8,622 bases of DNA from a bacterium (lineage in GTDB: Bacteria; Patescibacteriota; Gracilibacteria; UM-FILTER-43-11), in contig JAUHXI010000053.1 of assembly GCA_030426875.1 (NCBI GenBank), forward strand, positions 1 to 8,622, written 5' to 3'. A model generated the notes under the pieces. That model made no database searches and was not told where the DNA came from. It worked only from the letters and a program-made list of their open reading frames with translations. Shown here one piece after another: positions 1-6,269 of this stretch. The position numbers were made by a program, and so were the translations under genes. Position 1 is the stretch's first letter. Every line of letters starts with the position of its first letter.

Positions 1-1083
1 TTGCCTGCCTAAATGACGTAAGAGTAGGGGGTCCCTCTGAATGATATCCTTCTCTCCAGCTTCAATGCGATTTAAAAGTTTTTCAAGGGCTTTATCAAAG
101 GCCTGTGCCTCCTCATTATTATATCCTGCCATGCCAGGAAATACCCTAGCTTCATCGTTACGACAGATTAATTGCGCGATTTCACTTGCATTACCATGCC
201 TTCTTAAGCGCTCTAGTTCGGTGGTAAAATATTCCAAGGCGGATTGAGGTACTGCAGGTGTGTCTAGAATAAATTCACCTGTTTCAAAGTTATAGATTGT
301 TGTGTTGTTTGGATCCTCAGCTGATCCAATGAGATTGCCACTGGCATCACGGCTACGGCCCAACACATCACCAATCCGAATGGTGATGATGTGCTTATCA
401 AAGCCTCTGATCACTTGGGCGGTGACGCACACCCCCTTTGTCATTTCTCTTGCCGCTTGTCGGCACGCTTTTATCAAATTCCCCTGCTTTCGTTTAAAAT
501 AATATATCAACCCCTCAACATCTTTGCGACTGCTCGATCCCACACCATCACCCGCTACCACCACAATGCCCTCATCTGTCACAGCTCCACCTAAAAAATC
601 ATTGTTACTCTTTTTTTTTGGGTTCAGCGTATACAAAGCGCCTCCAGGGCTGGTTGAACCGGCGCATTCTAAGGTCATGTCACCCGCTACAAAACAAGCC
701 CGCCTAAGATTCTGCTGCATGGTGCCAGTTTGATTGTCCAAAACAAAGACATCTCCAGCTCCAAAAATGGTGGGTTCAGGCACTTCTGAGAATTCTACGT
801 TTGATGGTGCACAAAGGCGATCATACAGTGCAAAACGTTCTTGTTTAACGCTTTCCAAAACCGCCTTCAAATTACACTGTTCGAGTACTGTTTGGAGTGG
901 CACACGGGCTTCACTTCCTCCTCCCTCATTAATGATGGCAAGCGGAGCTGGGTAATAAGGCCCACCTGTAATGCGAGTCAGTGTGCCCGAAACCATTTTG
1001 CGGTCTTCATTCGGGTTGTCAAATTGAAGCCTTTGAACGGGTATTTTTAACGGTTCATCTTTGTAGGGCGTGAGTGTTTCCAT
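1..1083 (-). CDS. PP2C-like protein phosphatase, C-terminus cut by window edge
   Basis: An open frame runs from ATG at 1083 to the left edge (361 codons seen, no stop). The central part resembles PP2C/PPM serine/threonine phosphatases, which hydrolyse phosphoprotein using metal ions held by aspartates. NND (Asp about 162) fits motif 1. VVAGDGVGSS (Asp about 179) fits the DG-[VM]-G metal motif. A later CVTAQVI...RIGDVLGRSRD stretch (Asp about 239) fits the T-T-x and GDSR region. The first 120 or so residues match no family I recognise. The last 80 visible residues are charged and helical. No transmembrane segment or signal peptide is seen, so it is probably cytoplasmic. The ATG has only a weak AGGT about 9 nt upstream, but a promoter-like pair lies just before it. 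The remaining C-terminal metal-binding Asp would be outside the window or is missing. The family call is a motif reading by eye; that the frame is a real gene is much surer. Confidence 0.6.
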   Translation of the reverse strand, partial: METLTPYKDEPLKIPVQRLQFDNPNEDRKMVSGTLTRITGGPYYPAPLAIINEGGGSEARVPLQTVLEQCNLKAVLESVKQERFALYDRLCAPSNVEFSEVPEPTIFGAGDVFVLDNQTGTMQQNLRRACFVAGDMTLECAGSTSPGGALYTLNPKKKSNNDFLGGAVTDEGIVVVAGDGVGSSSRKDVEGLIYYFKRKQGNLIKACRQAAREMTKGVCVTAQVIRGFDKHIITIRIGDVLGRSRDASGNLIGSAEDPNNTTIYNFETGEFILDTPAVPQSALEYFTTELERLRRHGNASEIAQLICRNDEARVFPGMAGYNNEEAQAFDKALEKLLNRIEAGEKDIIQRDPLLLRHLGRQ

Positions 1084-1113
1084 GTGAGGTTGACCTGGTT
1101 ATATAAGAAGGAA

Positions 1114-1141
1114 ATTTTAGCAACCTTTTTCTTTTTGACCA
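1114..1141 (-). promoter_or_regulatory. Candidate sigma70-type promoter for the PP2C-like gene
   Basis: On the minus strand TGGTCA (-35, 4 of 6 consensus bases) and TAAAAT (-10, 5 of 6) are separated by 16 nt. Transcription would start near 1107, leaving a leader of about 24 nt before the ATG at 1083. The -35 match is modest and the region is AT-rich, so chance is possible. Confidence 0.35.
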
Positions 1142-1249
1142 GAAATCTCCTGATTTTTTTTAAAATTAATTAATAACTCACTCTCACGTACTCCTCAGGC
1201 ATTCTCTTATAACCACAATCATTGAGGAGCTGTTAGCTGTTAGAAAAAC

Positions 1250-1272
1250 TATTTTTAGCTTTGCTAAAAATA
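1250..1272 (-). terminator. Candidate rho-independent terminator after the 589-residue membrane protein gene
   Basis: A perfect 10-bp stem (TATTTTTAGC / GCTAAAAATA) with a 3-nt loop begins about 34 nt past the stop codon at 1306. Read on the minus strand it is followed by GTTTTTCT, a short T-run. The stem is AT-rich and the T-run imperfect, so termination may be weak. The wider gap 1084-1305 also holds a tandem AGCTGTT pair (1228-1241) and a 7-bp inverted repeat CTCCTCA/TGAGGAG (1191-1197, 1223-1229), but no gene. Confidence 0.4.
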
Positions 1273-1283
1273 AAGAAAAGCTT

Positions 1284-1297
1284 ACCCCTAATCACTA
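1284..1297. repeat. Copy 1 of intergenic motif ACCCCTRAYCACTA
   Basis: This 14-mer matches 6150-6163 at 12 of 14 positions; both differences are transitions. In both places it lies 3' (plus strand) of a short AT-rich hairpin containing AGC or AGCT and sits in a gap between minus-strand genes. It may be a fragment of a dispersed non-coding repeat family. Confidence 0.3.
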
Positions 1298-1305
1298 GTC
1301 GCTTT

Positions 1306-3075
1306 CTACTTAATTCCTGAGAGGTCTAAAAGGTAAACGGCATAATCAACTGAATCCACTTCAATCACCACCATCAGGTGGTTTTTATTTTCTGATAGTT
1401 CTAAATCGAATAATTCAAATTGATCGTGGTTGAGCTCCATCAAAACAATGCCCTTATAAATGAGTGCGCTACAATAGCCTGAAAATTGAGCTTGCTCAGA
1501 GCCACTGCACTCAAGTGATTCAGGCCAGTCCCAGGGATTTAAAGGGCTGAAATAAATCTCGCTATCATTCATAACTGCATCAATGATTTCTTGTTCCATG
1601 GTTTTTGGATTCACAAAATCATAGTCAAGTTCACCCTCCTGAATCTCGTTCAAACTCATTCCATTTGTATTCAAAGAAAAGAAGGGGCCAGAACTAACAA
1701 AGGGGTAGTCTATTGAATTGTTTTGAAGGTTGGCCTGGCCAAATTGTTTGATGCCAAATTGATTCCCATCAACGGCAATTTCATAACCAGACCCGTTTCG
1801 ATACTTATTCTCCAAATAATGAACAGCACCATGAAAGGGTCCATATTGGTTTTTTTCAATCACTTCAGAAACCATAATATACGGCACGTGGATGGATAAA
1901 TCAGGGTTCTCTTGATACATTCCTGCTACCAAAAAAAGACCCAATGCATAAATAATCCCTGAAGAAGCAATGTAGGAAAAACGTTTTTTCATGAGTTGAT
2001 AACTCAATCCAACCATCAAAATGAAACTCATTATAAAAATCTGAAAAAAGTGTGCCCACTTGATTGAAGACGAAATATTAGATGGTAAAAAGAAAAGCAG
2101 AATGGTTTCTAGATAGTTGATTGGAAAGAAAAGCAGTCTCCACCACGTGGTATCAGCCCACTCATAAAACGTAAAGTCGAGATAGGGGATGCTAACGCGG
2201 AGTATCGTATGGCTTAGGATATAAAAAAAGATAAAAAATGTTATGAATTTTAAAATTTTTTTTGTGTTTTTTTTAGGTACCTTTTCCTTTTTTTTATTCT
2301 TTAGCAACCAAATGCTTATGACTGCAGTGATTAAGAGTATTAATCCTGAGTTATAAAGGAGGTATAAAATAGCGATGTCTTCGATATTTGACCAAAATTG
2401 ATAGATTTGATACAAGCCTGATGCTAAAAAAATTGTGTTGATGCTCAAGATAGCACTCAGCAATAGCCTTTGATAGGTGCTATTTCTTTGTTTTGCAAAC
2501 AAGGCAAAGCTGACAAGTCCTAGTGCAATAGAAATTCCAGTCATCTTCAGGTAGAATTCAGTATTTATAGAACTATTGTTGCCTAAATTGAGACTGAAAT
2601 TAATCCAGGACAGGCCTAAAAATATTATATTGGGAGCAGTGACCCAGGCTAGTAACCCAGGATTTGAGTTTAAATTGTCTTTTTTTGATAATATTTTTTT
2701 CCAAATGAAAGGGTAGGGAATTAGTAAAAAAATGATGGTTAGAAGGCTTTGAATAGAGATTTGAGGATAATTGAGTATCACGTTCATTGTGTCCGAAGCG
2801 CTCATCCAGATGATCAACAAGGTTCCGTATCCAAATGCCTCTAGTCGCTCCCACCATTTTTGCCAAGGGTCAGTGATTTCGATGAATTTTTTTTTAACTT
2901 CATTGGGCTCACCAAAACATTTTTGTAAAAAAGAAGCGTCCACCGATTTTTTGGGCACTGCTTGATCTTCAATTAAATCTTCAGCATGGGCTTCTAGCTC
3001 TTCAAGAAAGCGCTCTTGAAAAGGACTGCTTTCAAACTCAGACCGAAGTTTTATAAAATAGCGACTTTTTTTCAT
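1306..3075 (-). CDS. Multi-pass membrane protein with N-terminal HAAS-like domain and exported C-terminal domain
   Basis: 589 residues from ATG at 3075 to TAG. Residues about 1-75 are charged and helical, with LEELEAHAEDL (near 24-34) and FGEPNEVKKKF (near 54-64). This is the layout of the HAAS/DUF1700-type cytoplasmic helical domain, in which a helical repeat ends in a G-x-P-x-x-[IV] turn before a membrane region. About ten hydrophobic segments follow between residues 82 and 390, with a Lys-rich loop near 260-272. The last 200 or so residues are polar, rich in Asn, Ser and aromatic residues, and lack membrane segments; they probably lie outside the cell or in the periplasm. No enzyme motif was recognised. 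The gene starts 80 nt after the RNase HI stop and may share the secD transcript. There is no Shine-Dalgarno at useful spacing before the ATG; a GGAGG lies about 17 nt upstream, too far to be standard. The function is unknown. Confidence 0.85.
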   Translation of the reverse strand: MKKSRYFIKLRSEFESSPFQERFLEELEAHAEDLIEDQAVPKKSVDASFLQKCFGEPNEVKKKFIEITDPWQKWWERLEAFGYGTLLIIWMSASDTMNVILNYPQISIQSLLTIIFLLIPYPFIWKKILSKKDNLNSNPGLLAWVTAPNIIFLGLSWINFSLNLGNNSSINTEFYLKMTGISIALGLVSFALFAKQRNSTYQRLLLSAILSINTIFLASGLYQIYQFWSNIEDIAILYLLYNSGLILLITAVISIWLLKNKKKEKVPKKNTKKILKFITFFIFFYILSHTILRVSIPYLDFTFYEWADTTWWRLLFFPINYLETILLFFLPSNISSSIKWAHFFQIFIMSFILMVGLSYQLMKKRFSYIASSGIIYALGLFLVAGMYQENPDLSIHVPYIMVSEVIEKNQYGPFHGAVHYLENKYRNGSGYEIAVDGNQFGIKQFGQANLQNNSIDYPFVSSGPFFSLNTNGMSLNEIQEGELDYDFVNPKTMEQEIIDAVMNDSEIYFSPLNPWDWPESLECSGSEQAQFSGYCSALIYKGIVLMELNHDQFELFDLELSENKNHLMVVIEVDSVDYAVYLLDLSGIK

Positions 3076-3155
3076 GTTGGGGTGAGCAATCAGCCTCCAT
3101 TTTAAATACTATTTGTAAAACAATAAATAGAAATTTAATCACCCATGATTTAGCT

Positions 3156-3677
3156 CTATTCTCCATGATCCATCGCTTCATTTGCCAATTGATCCGCCAC
3201 TTTATTCTGATTTCTAGGAATGTGATGAATGGAAAACCGATCAAACTGATCGGCAATCCGTCTGACTTCCTCAAAAAGTGGCTTCACATTTGGACTTTTC
3301 ACCTTAAAATTCCCATTCACCTGCTCCACTGCCAGTTTGGAATCCAGAAAACACTTTATTTTATGTTCTTTAAAATGGGCGTAAGCGTCTCGAAGGGCTG
3401 ATCTTAGGGCCAAATACTCAGCTTGATTGTTGGTTTTTTTGCCATAAAATTCACTCCCCTTGCGCACAAGCTTCCCTGCTTTATAAATCGCAAATCCCCC
3501 TCCAGAAGGCCCAGGATTTCCACGTGAGCCACCGTCGGTATAAATTTCAATTTCGTCTGCTGATTCAGCTTTCTTTTTTTTCAAGACGAGATGAACTACT
3601 TCATTCACAAAGCGCTCTTGATCTTCTTTTGGAACCAGTTGATCGAGCGCCTTCTGGTTTTCTCCTGATAATTTCAT
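3156..3677 (-). CDS. rnhA: Ribonuclease HI family protein
   Basis: 173 residues, ATG to TAG. RNase HI cuts the RNA strand of RNA-DNA hybrids in the cytoplasm, acting in primer removal and R-loop clearance. The fold is clear: YTDGGSRGNPGPSG (catalytic Asp48), TNNQAEYLAL (Glu87), FLDSKLAVEQVNG (Asp112) and HIPRNQNKVADQLANEA (Asp162, with His151/His152 nearby). All four carboxylates are present, so it should be active. The K-V-K-S-P and V-N-G spacing resembles the archaeal/Bacillus-type RNase HI branch rather than the E. coli form. About 40 residues precede the domain; they are charged and helical and do not look like the N-terminal hybrid-binding domain of eukaryotic-type enzymes. The gene starts 30 nt after the secD stop in the same direction, so the two are probably co-transcribed, though no functional link to secretion is evident. 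No Shine-Dalgarno is visible before the ATG. Confidence 0.93.
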   Translation of the reverse strand: MKLSGENQKALDQLVPKEDQERFVNEVVHLVLKKKKAESADEIEIYTDGGSRGNPGPSGGGFAIYKAGKLVRKGSEFYGKKTNNQAEYLALRSALRDAYAHFKEHKIKCFLDSKLAVEQVNGNFKVKSPNVKPLFEEVRRIADQFDRFSIHHIPRNQNKVADQLANEAMDHGE

Positions 3678-3707
3678 GTTGGTTCAAGGTTCAAATTGTA
3701 GGGCATT

Positions 3708-5774
3708 TTAGTTTTTTTTGACTCCCCCTCCCAATAAGAAGCGATTTTTGGAAACCTTTGTACCACTCAAAGTGTGAAGCAAGGCCCGCGTCACATAAAT
3801 CGCAGTGAACATTGAAACTAAAATTCCGATTCCCAACATCAAGGCAAACCCTTTAATGATTGAGTTTCCGAAGCCAAACAGAATCACACAGGTGATGAGA
3901 GAGGAGACATTTGAATCTCGGATGGAAGACCATGCCCGTTCAAAGCCAGTGATGATCGCAGCGTTATAACTGGCCCCATTTCGCAACTCTTCTTTGCTGC
4001 GTTCAAAAATCAGGATGTTCGCATCCACCGCCATACCAATCGAAAGAATGATCCCCGCGATCCCTGCCAATGTCATCACAATGCCTGTTGTCTTTAAGAC
4101 AAAAAGAATGATGACTGAGTAAACTCCCAGGGCCATGACAGCAAAGAAACCCATCAAACGGTAATAAAGCACCATGAAGATAGCCAAGGCAATCAAGCCA
4201 ATGAGGCCCGCATAAATAGAAAGAGACAAGGCATCCGCTCCCAATGAAGCGCTGATGGTGTATTGGCCACTCAAAATGATGGGGGCATCAATGGCACCGG
4301 TGTTTAAATCATTGGCCAAGTTGATAGCGCTTTGTAGCGTGAACGGAGGGTTCCCTCCAGAAATTGTTGCACCTCCTCCAATGATCTTCTCATTAATAGC
4401 CGGGGCCGAAATGAGCTCACCTCCTACAAATATGGCCAACTGGCTGTCGATGAGTCTTTCAGTTAGCTCTTCAAACATGAGTGCTCCTTCATTATCAAAT
4501 TGAATGTTGACAACAGGTGCTCCGGTATAAGGGTCATAGCTTGTACTGGCATAGTTGAATTTAGAGCCATCCAAGCCGGTTGACACCCACGGATCTGCAG
4601 ACGTGTCATAAAAAATCTGACTGTAGGTCACATAATCTTCATCCACCACTTCCTCACCCTCCTCAATTCTGTCAGTCACTTTGATGATGTGGTATCCAAA
4701 AGGGCTTTCGACCACTTCTGAGATGTCCCCAATTTCCATTTCAAAAGCAGCTGCTTCAAACTCCTCTACCATTTCACCTCGTGTGAAGAAATCTAAATTT
4801 CCTTCATTGGCTTGACCGGTTGGATCATCAGAAAATTCAACGGCTAATTCATTGAATGCGTCTGGATCTTCTTGTGGTTCACTTAAAATACGTTCGGCTT
4901 CCTCCAATGCCTCCTCTTCACTTCGAGTGATCTCTTCAGTCGCACCGTCAGCTCCTTCGTAAGCAATTAAGATGTGGCTCGCTTCCACTTGCTCCTGAAT
5001 TTGAATGGTATTTTCACGGGTTTCTTTGTCATCCAATTGAACAATCAGCAACCCCTGACGTTGAGTGATCTGACCGTCAGAACTCACTACAAAGTTTCCA
5101 CTCTCTTGAATTAACTCTGGATAAACTTCTCCCACCTCCAGTTCCCCAATGGCAGCTAAGTTTCCACTCAGCTCCGAAGCAAACCCTTCTTGGTTAGGCT
5201 CAAAGACAATCTTACCGTCATTAGTGACACTTGCCTCTGCAATGGCCACAAAATTTTCAGGCTCACTCAGTGCCTCTTGTAGCGTTAAATCTGCTTCAGT
5301 TTGAACGGCTGCCACCTGCTCAGTGTTGTCTCCATTGCCCAATTCTTTAAATTCAAGTTGAATGGTTTTACCGACGGTAGCTTTTGCCTCTTCAATGTCT
5401 TTGATTCCAGGAAGCTCAACCATGATGTGCTTCTCATCTCCAAAATTTTCTACATAGATGTTTGCCTCAGAGACTCCCAGTCCATTCACTCGCTCTTCAA
5501 TGGTATTTAGCACACCATTCACAATGTCTTGGGCAATCACATCATTGTCTGGATCATCGTCATTATTCTTTTCATCCACTGACCTCAGGTCAATGCGATA
5601 ATCCAACTGTGTGCCTCCTTGTAGATCAAGCCCCAAGGTGATTTGTTGATTTTTAGCCCAGCTTAAAACAGGCACATCAGGAAAGCCGGTTTTATAGCGT
5701 GCCGGTAAGGCTACCACGGCCATGAGTAGGGTGGCGACGATGATGAGACCGAGTCCTTTAGAAAAACGTTTCAT
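3708..5774 (-). CDS. secD: Protein translocase subunit SecD with inserted parvulin (PpiC-type) domain
   Basis: 688 residues from ATG at 5774. SecD sits in the cytoplasmic membrane and, with SecF, uses the proton gradient to pull proteins through SecYEG. Order of parts: TM1 (about 8-25); P1 start with GLDLQGG (48-54); P1 core to IQLEFKE (near 138-144); an insertion of about 250 residues; P1 end from TGLDGS (near 399); then TM2-6 (about 515-670) with the signature GMAVDANILIFER (near 581-593) and the IKGFALMLGIGI segment. The insertion holds a parvulin domain (about 262-370) with SHILI (His267), FSDDP (Asp316/317), FFTRGEMVEEFE and GYHIIK (His362). Parvulins isomerise prolyl bonds. SecD proteins usually have about 400-620 residues and lack this domain. 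A GTG at 5831 would add 19 residues; I prefer the ATG because it gives the usual short cytoplasmic tail before TM1. No secF follows. Loop residues that are usually G-G-x-L-G read E-G-N-L-D here. Confidence 0.95.
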   Translation of the reverse strand: MKRFSKGLGLIIVATLLMAVVALPARYKTGFPDVPVLSWAKNQQITLGLDLQGGTQLDYRIDLRSVDEKNNDDDPDNDVIAQDIVNGVLNTIEERVNGLGVSEANIYVENFGDEKHIMVELPGIKDIEEAKATVGKTIQLEFKELGNGDNTEQVAAVQTEADLTLQEALSEPENFVAIAEASVTNDGKIVFEPNQEGFASELSGNLAAIGELEVGEVYPELIQESGNFVVSSDGQITQRQGLLIVQLDDKETRENTIQIQEQVEASHILIAYEGADGATEEITRSEEEALEEAERILSEPQEDPDAFNELAVEFSDDPTGQANEGNLDFFTRGEMVEEFEAAAFEMEIGDISEVVESPFGYHIIKVTDRIEEGEEVVDEDYVTYSQIFYDTSADPWVSTGLDGSKFNYASTSYDPYTGAPVVNIQFDNEGALMFEELTERLIDSQLAIFVGGELISAPAINEKIIGGGATISGGNPPFTLQSAINLANDLNTGAIDAPIILSGQYTISASLGADALSLSIYAGLIGLIALAIFMVLYYRLMGFFAVMALGVYSVIILFVLKTTGIVMTLAGIAGIILSIGMAVDANILIFERSKEELRNGASYNAAIITGFERAWSSIRDSNVSSLITCVILFGFGNSIIKGFALMLGIGILVSMFTAIYVTRALLHTLSGTKVSKNRFLLGGGVKKN

Positions 5775-5812
5775 TGATTTGTTGTTAGCGAGCGGTATTT
5801 TTTGGCCAACAT
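5771..5812 (-). promoter_or_regulatory. Possible 13-codon leader ORF overlapping the secD start
   Basis: On the minus strand ATG at 5812 opens a frame encoding MLAKKYRSLTTNQ. Its TGA overlaps the secD ATG in the sequence AATGA (the stop uses 5773-5771, the start 5774-5772). A purine-rich AAGGTGG lies 3 nt upstream of this ATG, the best Shine-Dalgarno-like sequence near secD, which has none of its own. The arrangement would allow translational coupling. It lies inside the alternative GTG-started secD frame, so only one of the two readings is likely. A short ORF like this can easily arise by chance. Confidence 0.2.
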
Positions 5813-5824
5813 ATCCCACCTTAA

Positions 5825-5847
5825 CCCCCACAATAAAACGATGGGGG
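5825..5847 (-). promoter_or_regulatory. GC-rich hairpin in the secD leader
   Basis: CCCCCA at 5825-5830 pairs exactly with TGGGGG at 5842-5847, giving a 6-bp stem with an 11-nt loop. It stands out in an AT-rich gap. It falls between the candidate promoter and the secD start and includes the alternative GTG codon (5831-5829), so it could hide that start or pause transcription. There is no T-run after it on the minus strand, so it does not look like a terminator. Confidence 0.35.
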
Positions 5848-5882
5848 CGCAGAAGGATTATGAGCCATGATAAAGCTTTGAA

Positions 5883-5911
5883 ATTCTAACTCAAAACTGC
5901 TCTTTAATCAA
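5883..5911 (-). promoter_or_regulatory. secD: Candidate sigma70-type promoter for secD
   Basis: TTGATT (-35, 4 of 6) and TAGAAT (-10, 5 of 6) are separated by exactly 17 nt on the minus strand. Transcription would begin near 5876, giving a leader of about 100 nt before the ATG at 5774. It lies after the inverted-repeat element, so secD can be expressed independently of its upstream paralogue. Confidence 0.5.
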
Positions 5912-5971
5912 AGATAATTCTGGCTCACCCTCTTTTTAGTTTGATTAAAACTAAAAGTATTAATTGGTATA

Positions 5972-6269
5972 AATTCCAAAACCCAAATCACAAATTCCAA
6001 ACAAATTTCAATCTCCAATTTCTAAACACCATAACTAATACCAGTTTGCAACACGACATCATACATTTTTCTCAATTCTCACTCATCTTTAAGAGTGGCT
6101 AAAGGTCAGTGATTAGTATTTCCACTCGAGCTATAAATAGCTTTCTTTCACCCCTGACCACTAAGTAGGGGTTGGTTGTGCGTTGGTGAGATGAGTTAGT
6201 TTTGTTTTTTGAATTTGTAGCTTAGTTTGGTATTTGTAGCGTGGAATTTGGAATTTGGGCTTTGGAGTT
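5972..6269. mobile_element. MITE-like inverted-repeat element between the SecD paralogue and secD
   Basis: A 28-nt arm at 5972-5999 matches the reverse complement of 6242-6269 at 24 of 28 positions, bounding about 298 bp with no convincing ORF. The arms are made of AATTCCAAA/CCCAAAT units. The interior holds several short inverted repeats: GAGTGG/CCACTC (6093-6098, 6122-6127), AGCTAT/ATAGCT (6129-6142), GGTCAG/CTGACC (6104-6109, 6154-6159) and ACCCCT/AGGGGT (6150-6155, 6167-6172), plus two ATTTGTAGC copies (6212-6220, 6232-6240). No transposase is present and no clear target duplication was found. The right arm overlaps the stop codon of the SecD paralogue. It could be a non-autonomous element or a dispersed repeat of unknown origin. 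It fills most of the gene-free stretch 5775-6267; the rest holds the secD promoter and leader. Confidence 0.45.
6150..6163. repeat. Copy 2 of intergenic motif ACCCCTRAYCACTA
   Basis: This partner of the copy at 1284-1297 differs from it by two transitions. Here the ACCCCT part also pairs with AGGGGT at 6167-6172 to form a 6-bp hairpin. It lies near the centre of the 5972-6269 inverted-repeat element. Confidence 0.3.

Noticed and set aside
41..1050. Several overlapping plus-strand ORFs of 66-73 codons opposite the PP2C-like gene.
   Set aside because: They are antisense shadows of a long minus-strand frame and resemble no protein family.
1191..1229. CTCCTCA/TGAGGAG inverted repeat and tandem AGCTGTT as a CRISPR fragment or operator.
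   Set aside because: There is only one short pair, with no repeat-spacer pattern and no regulator gene nearby.
3038..3274. Minus-strand 78-codon ORF spanning the RNase HI end and the membrane-protein start.
   Set aside because: It overlaps two well-supported genes in another frame and has no recognisable features.
6129..6172. Hairpins AGCTAT/ATAGCT and ACCCCT/AGGGGT as a terminator for the SecD paralogue.
   Set aside because: Neither is followed by a T-run on the minus strand, and the first has a loop of only 2 nt.
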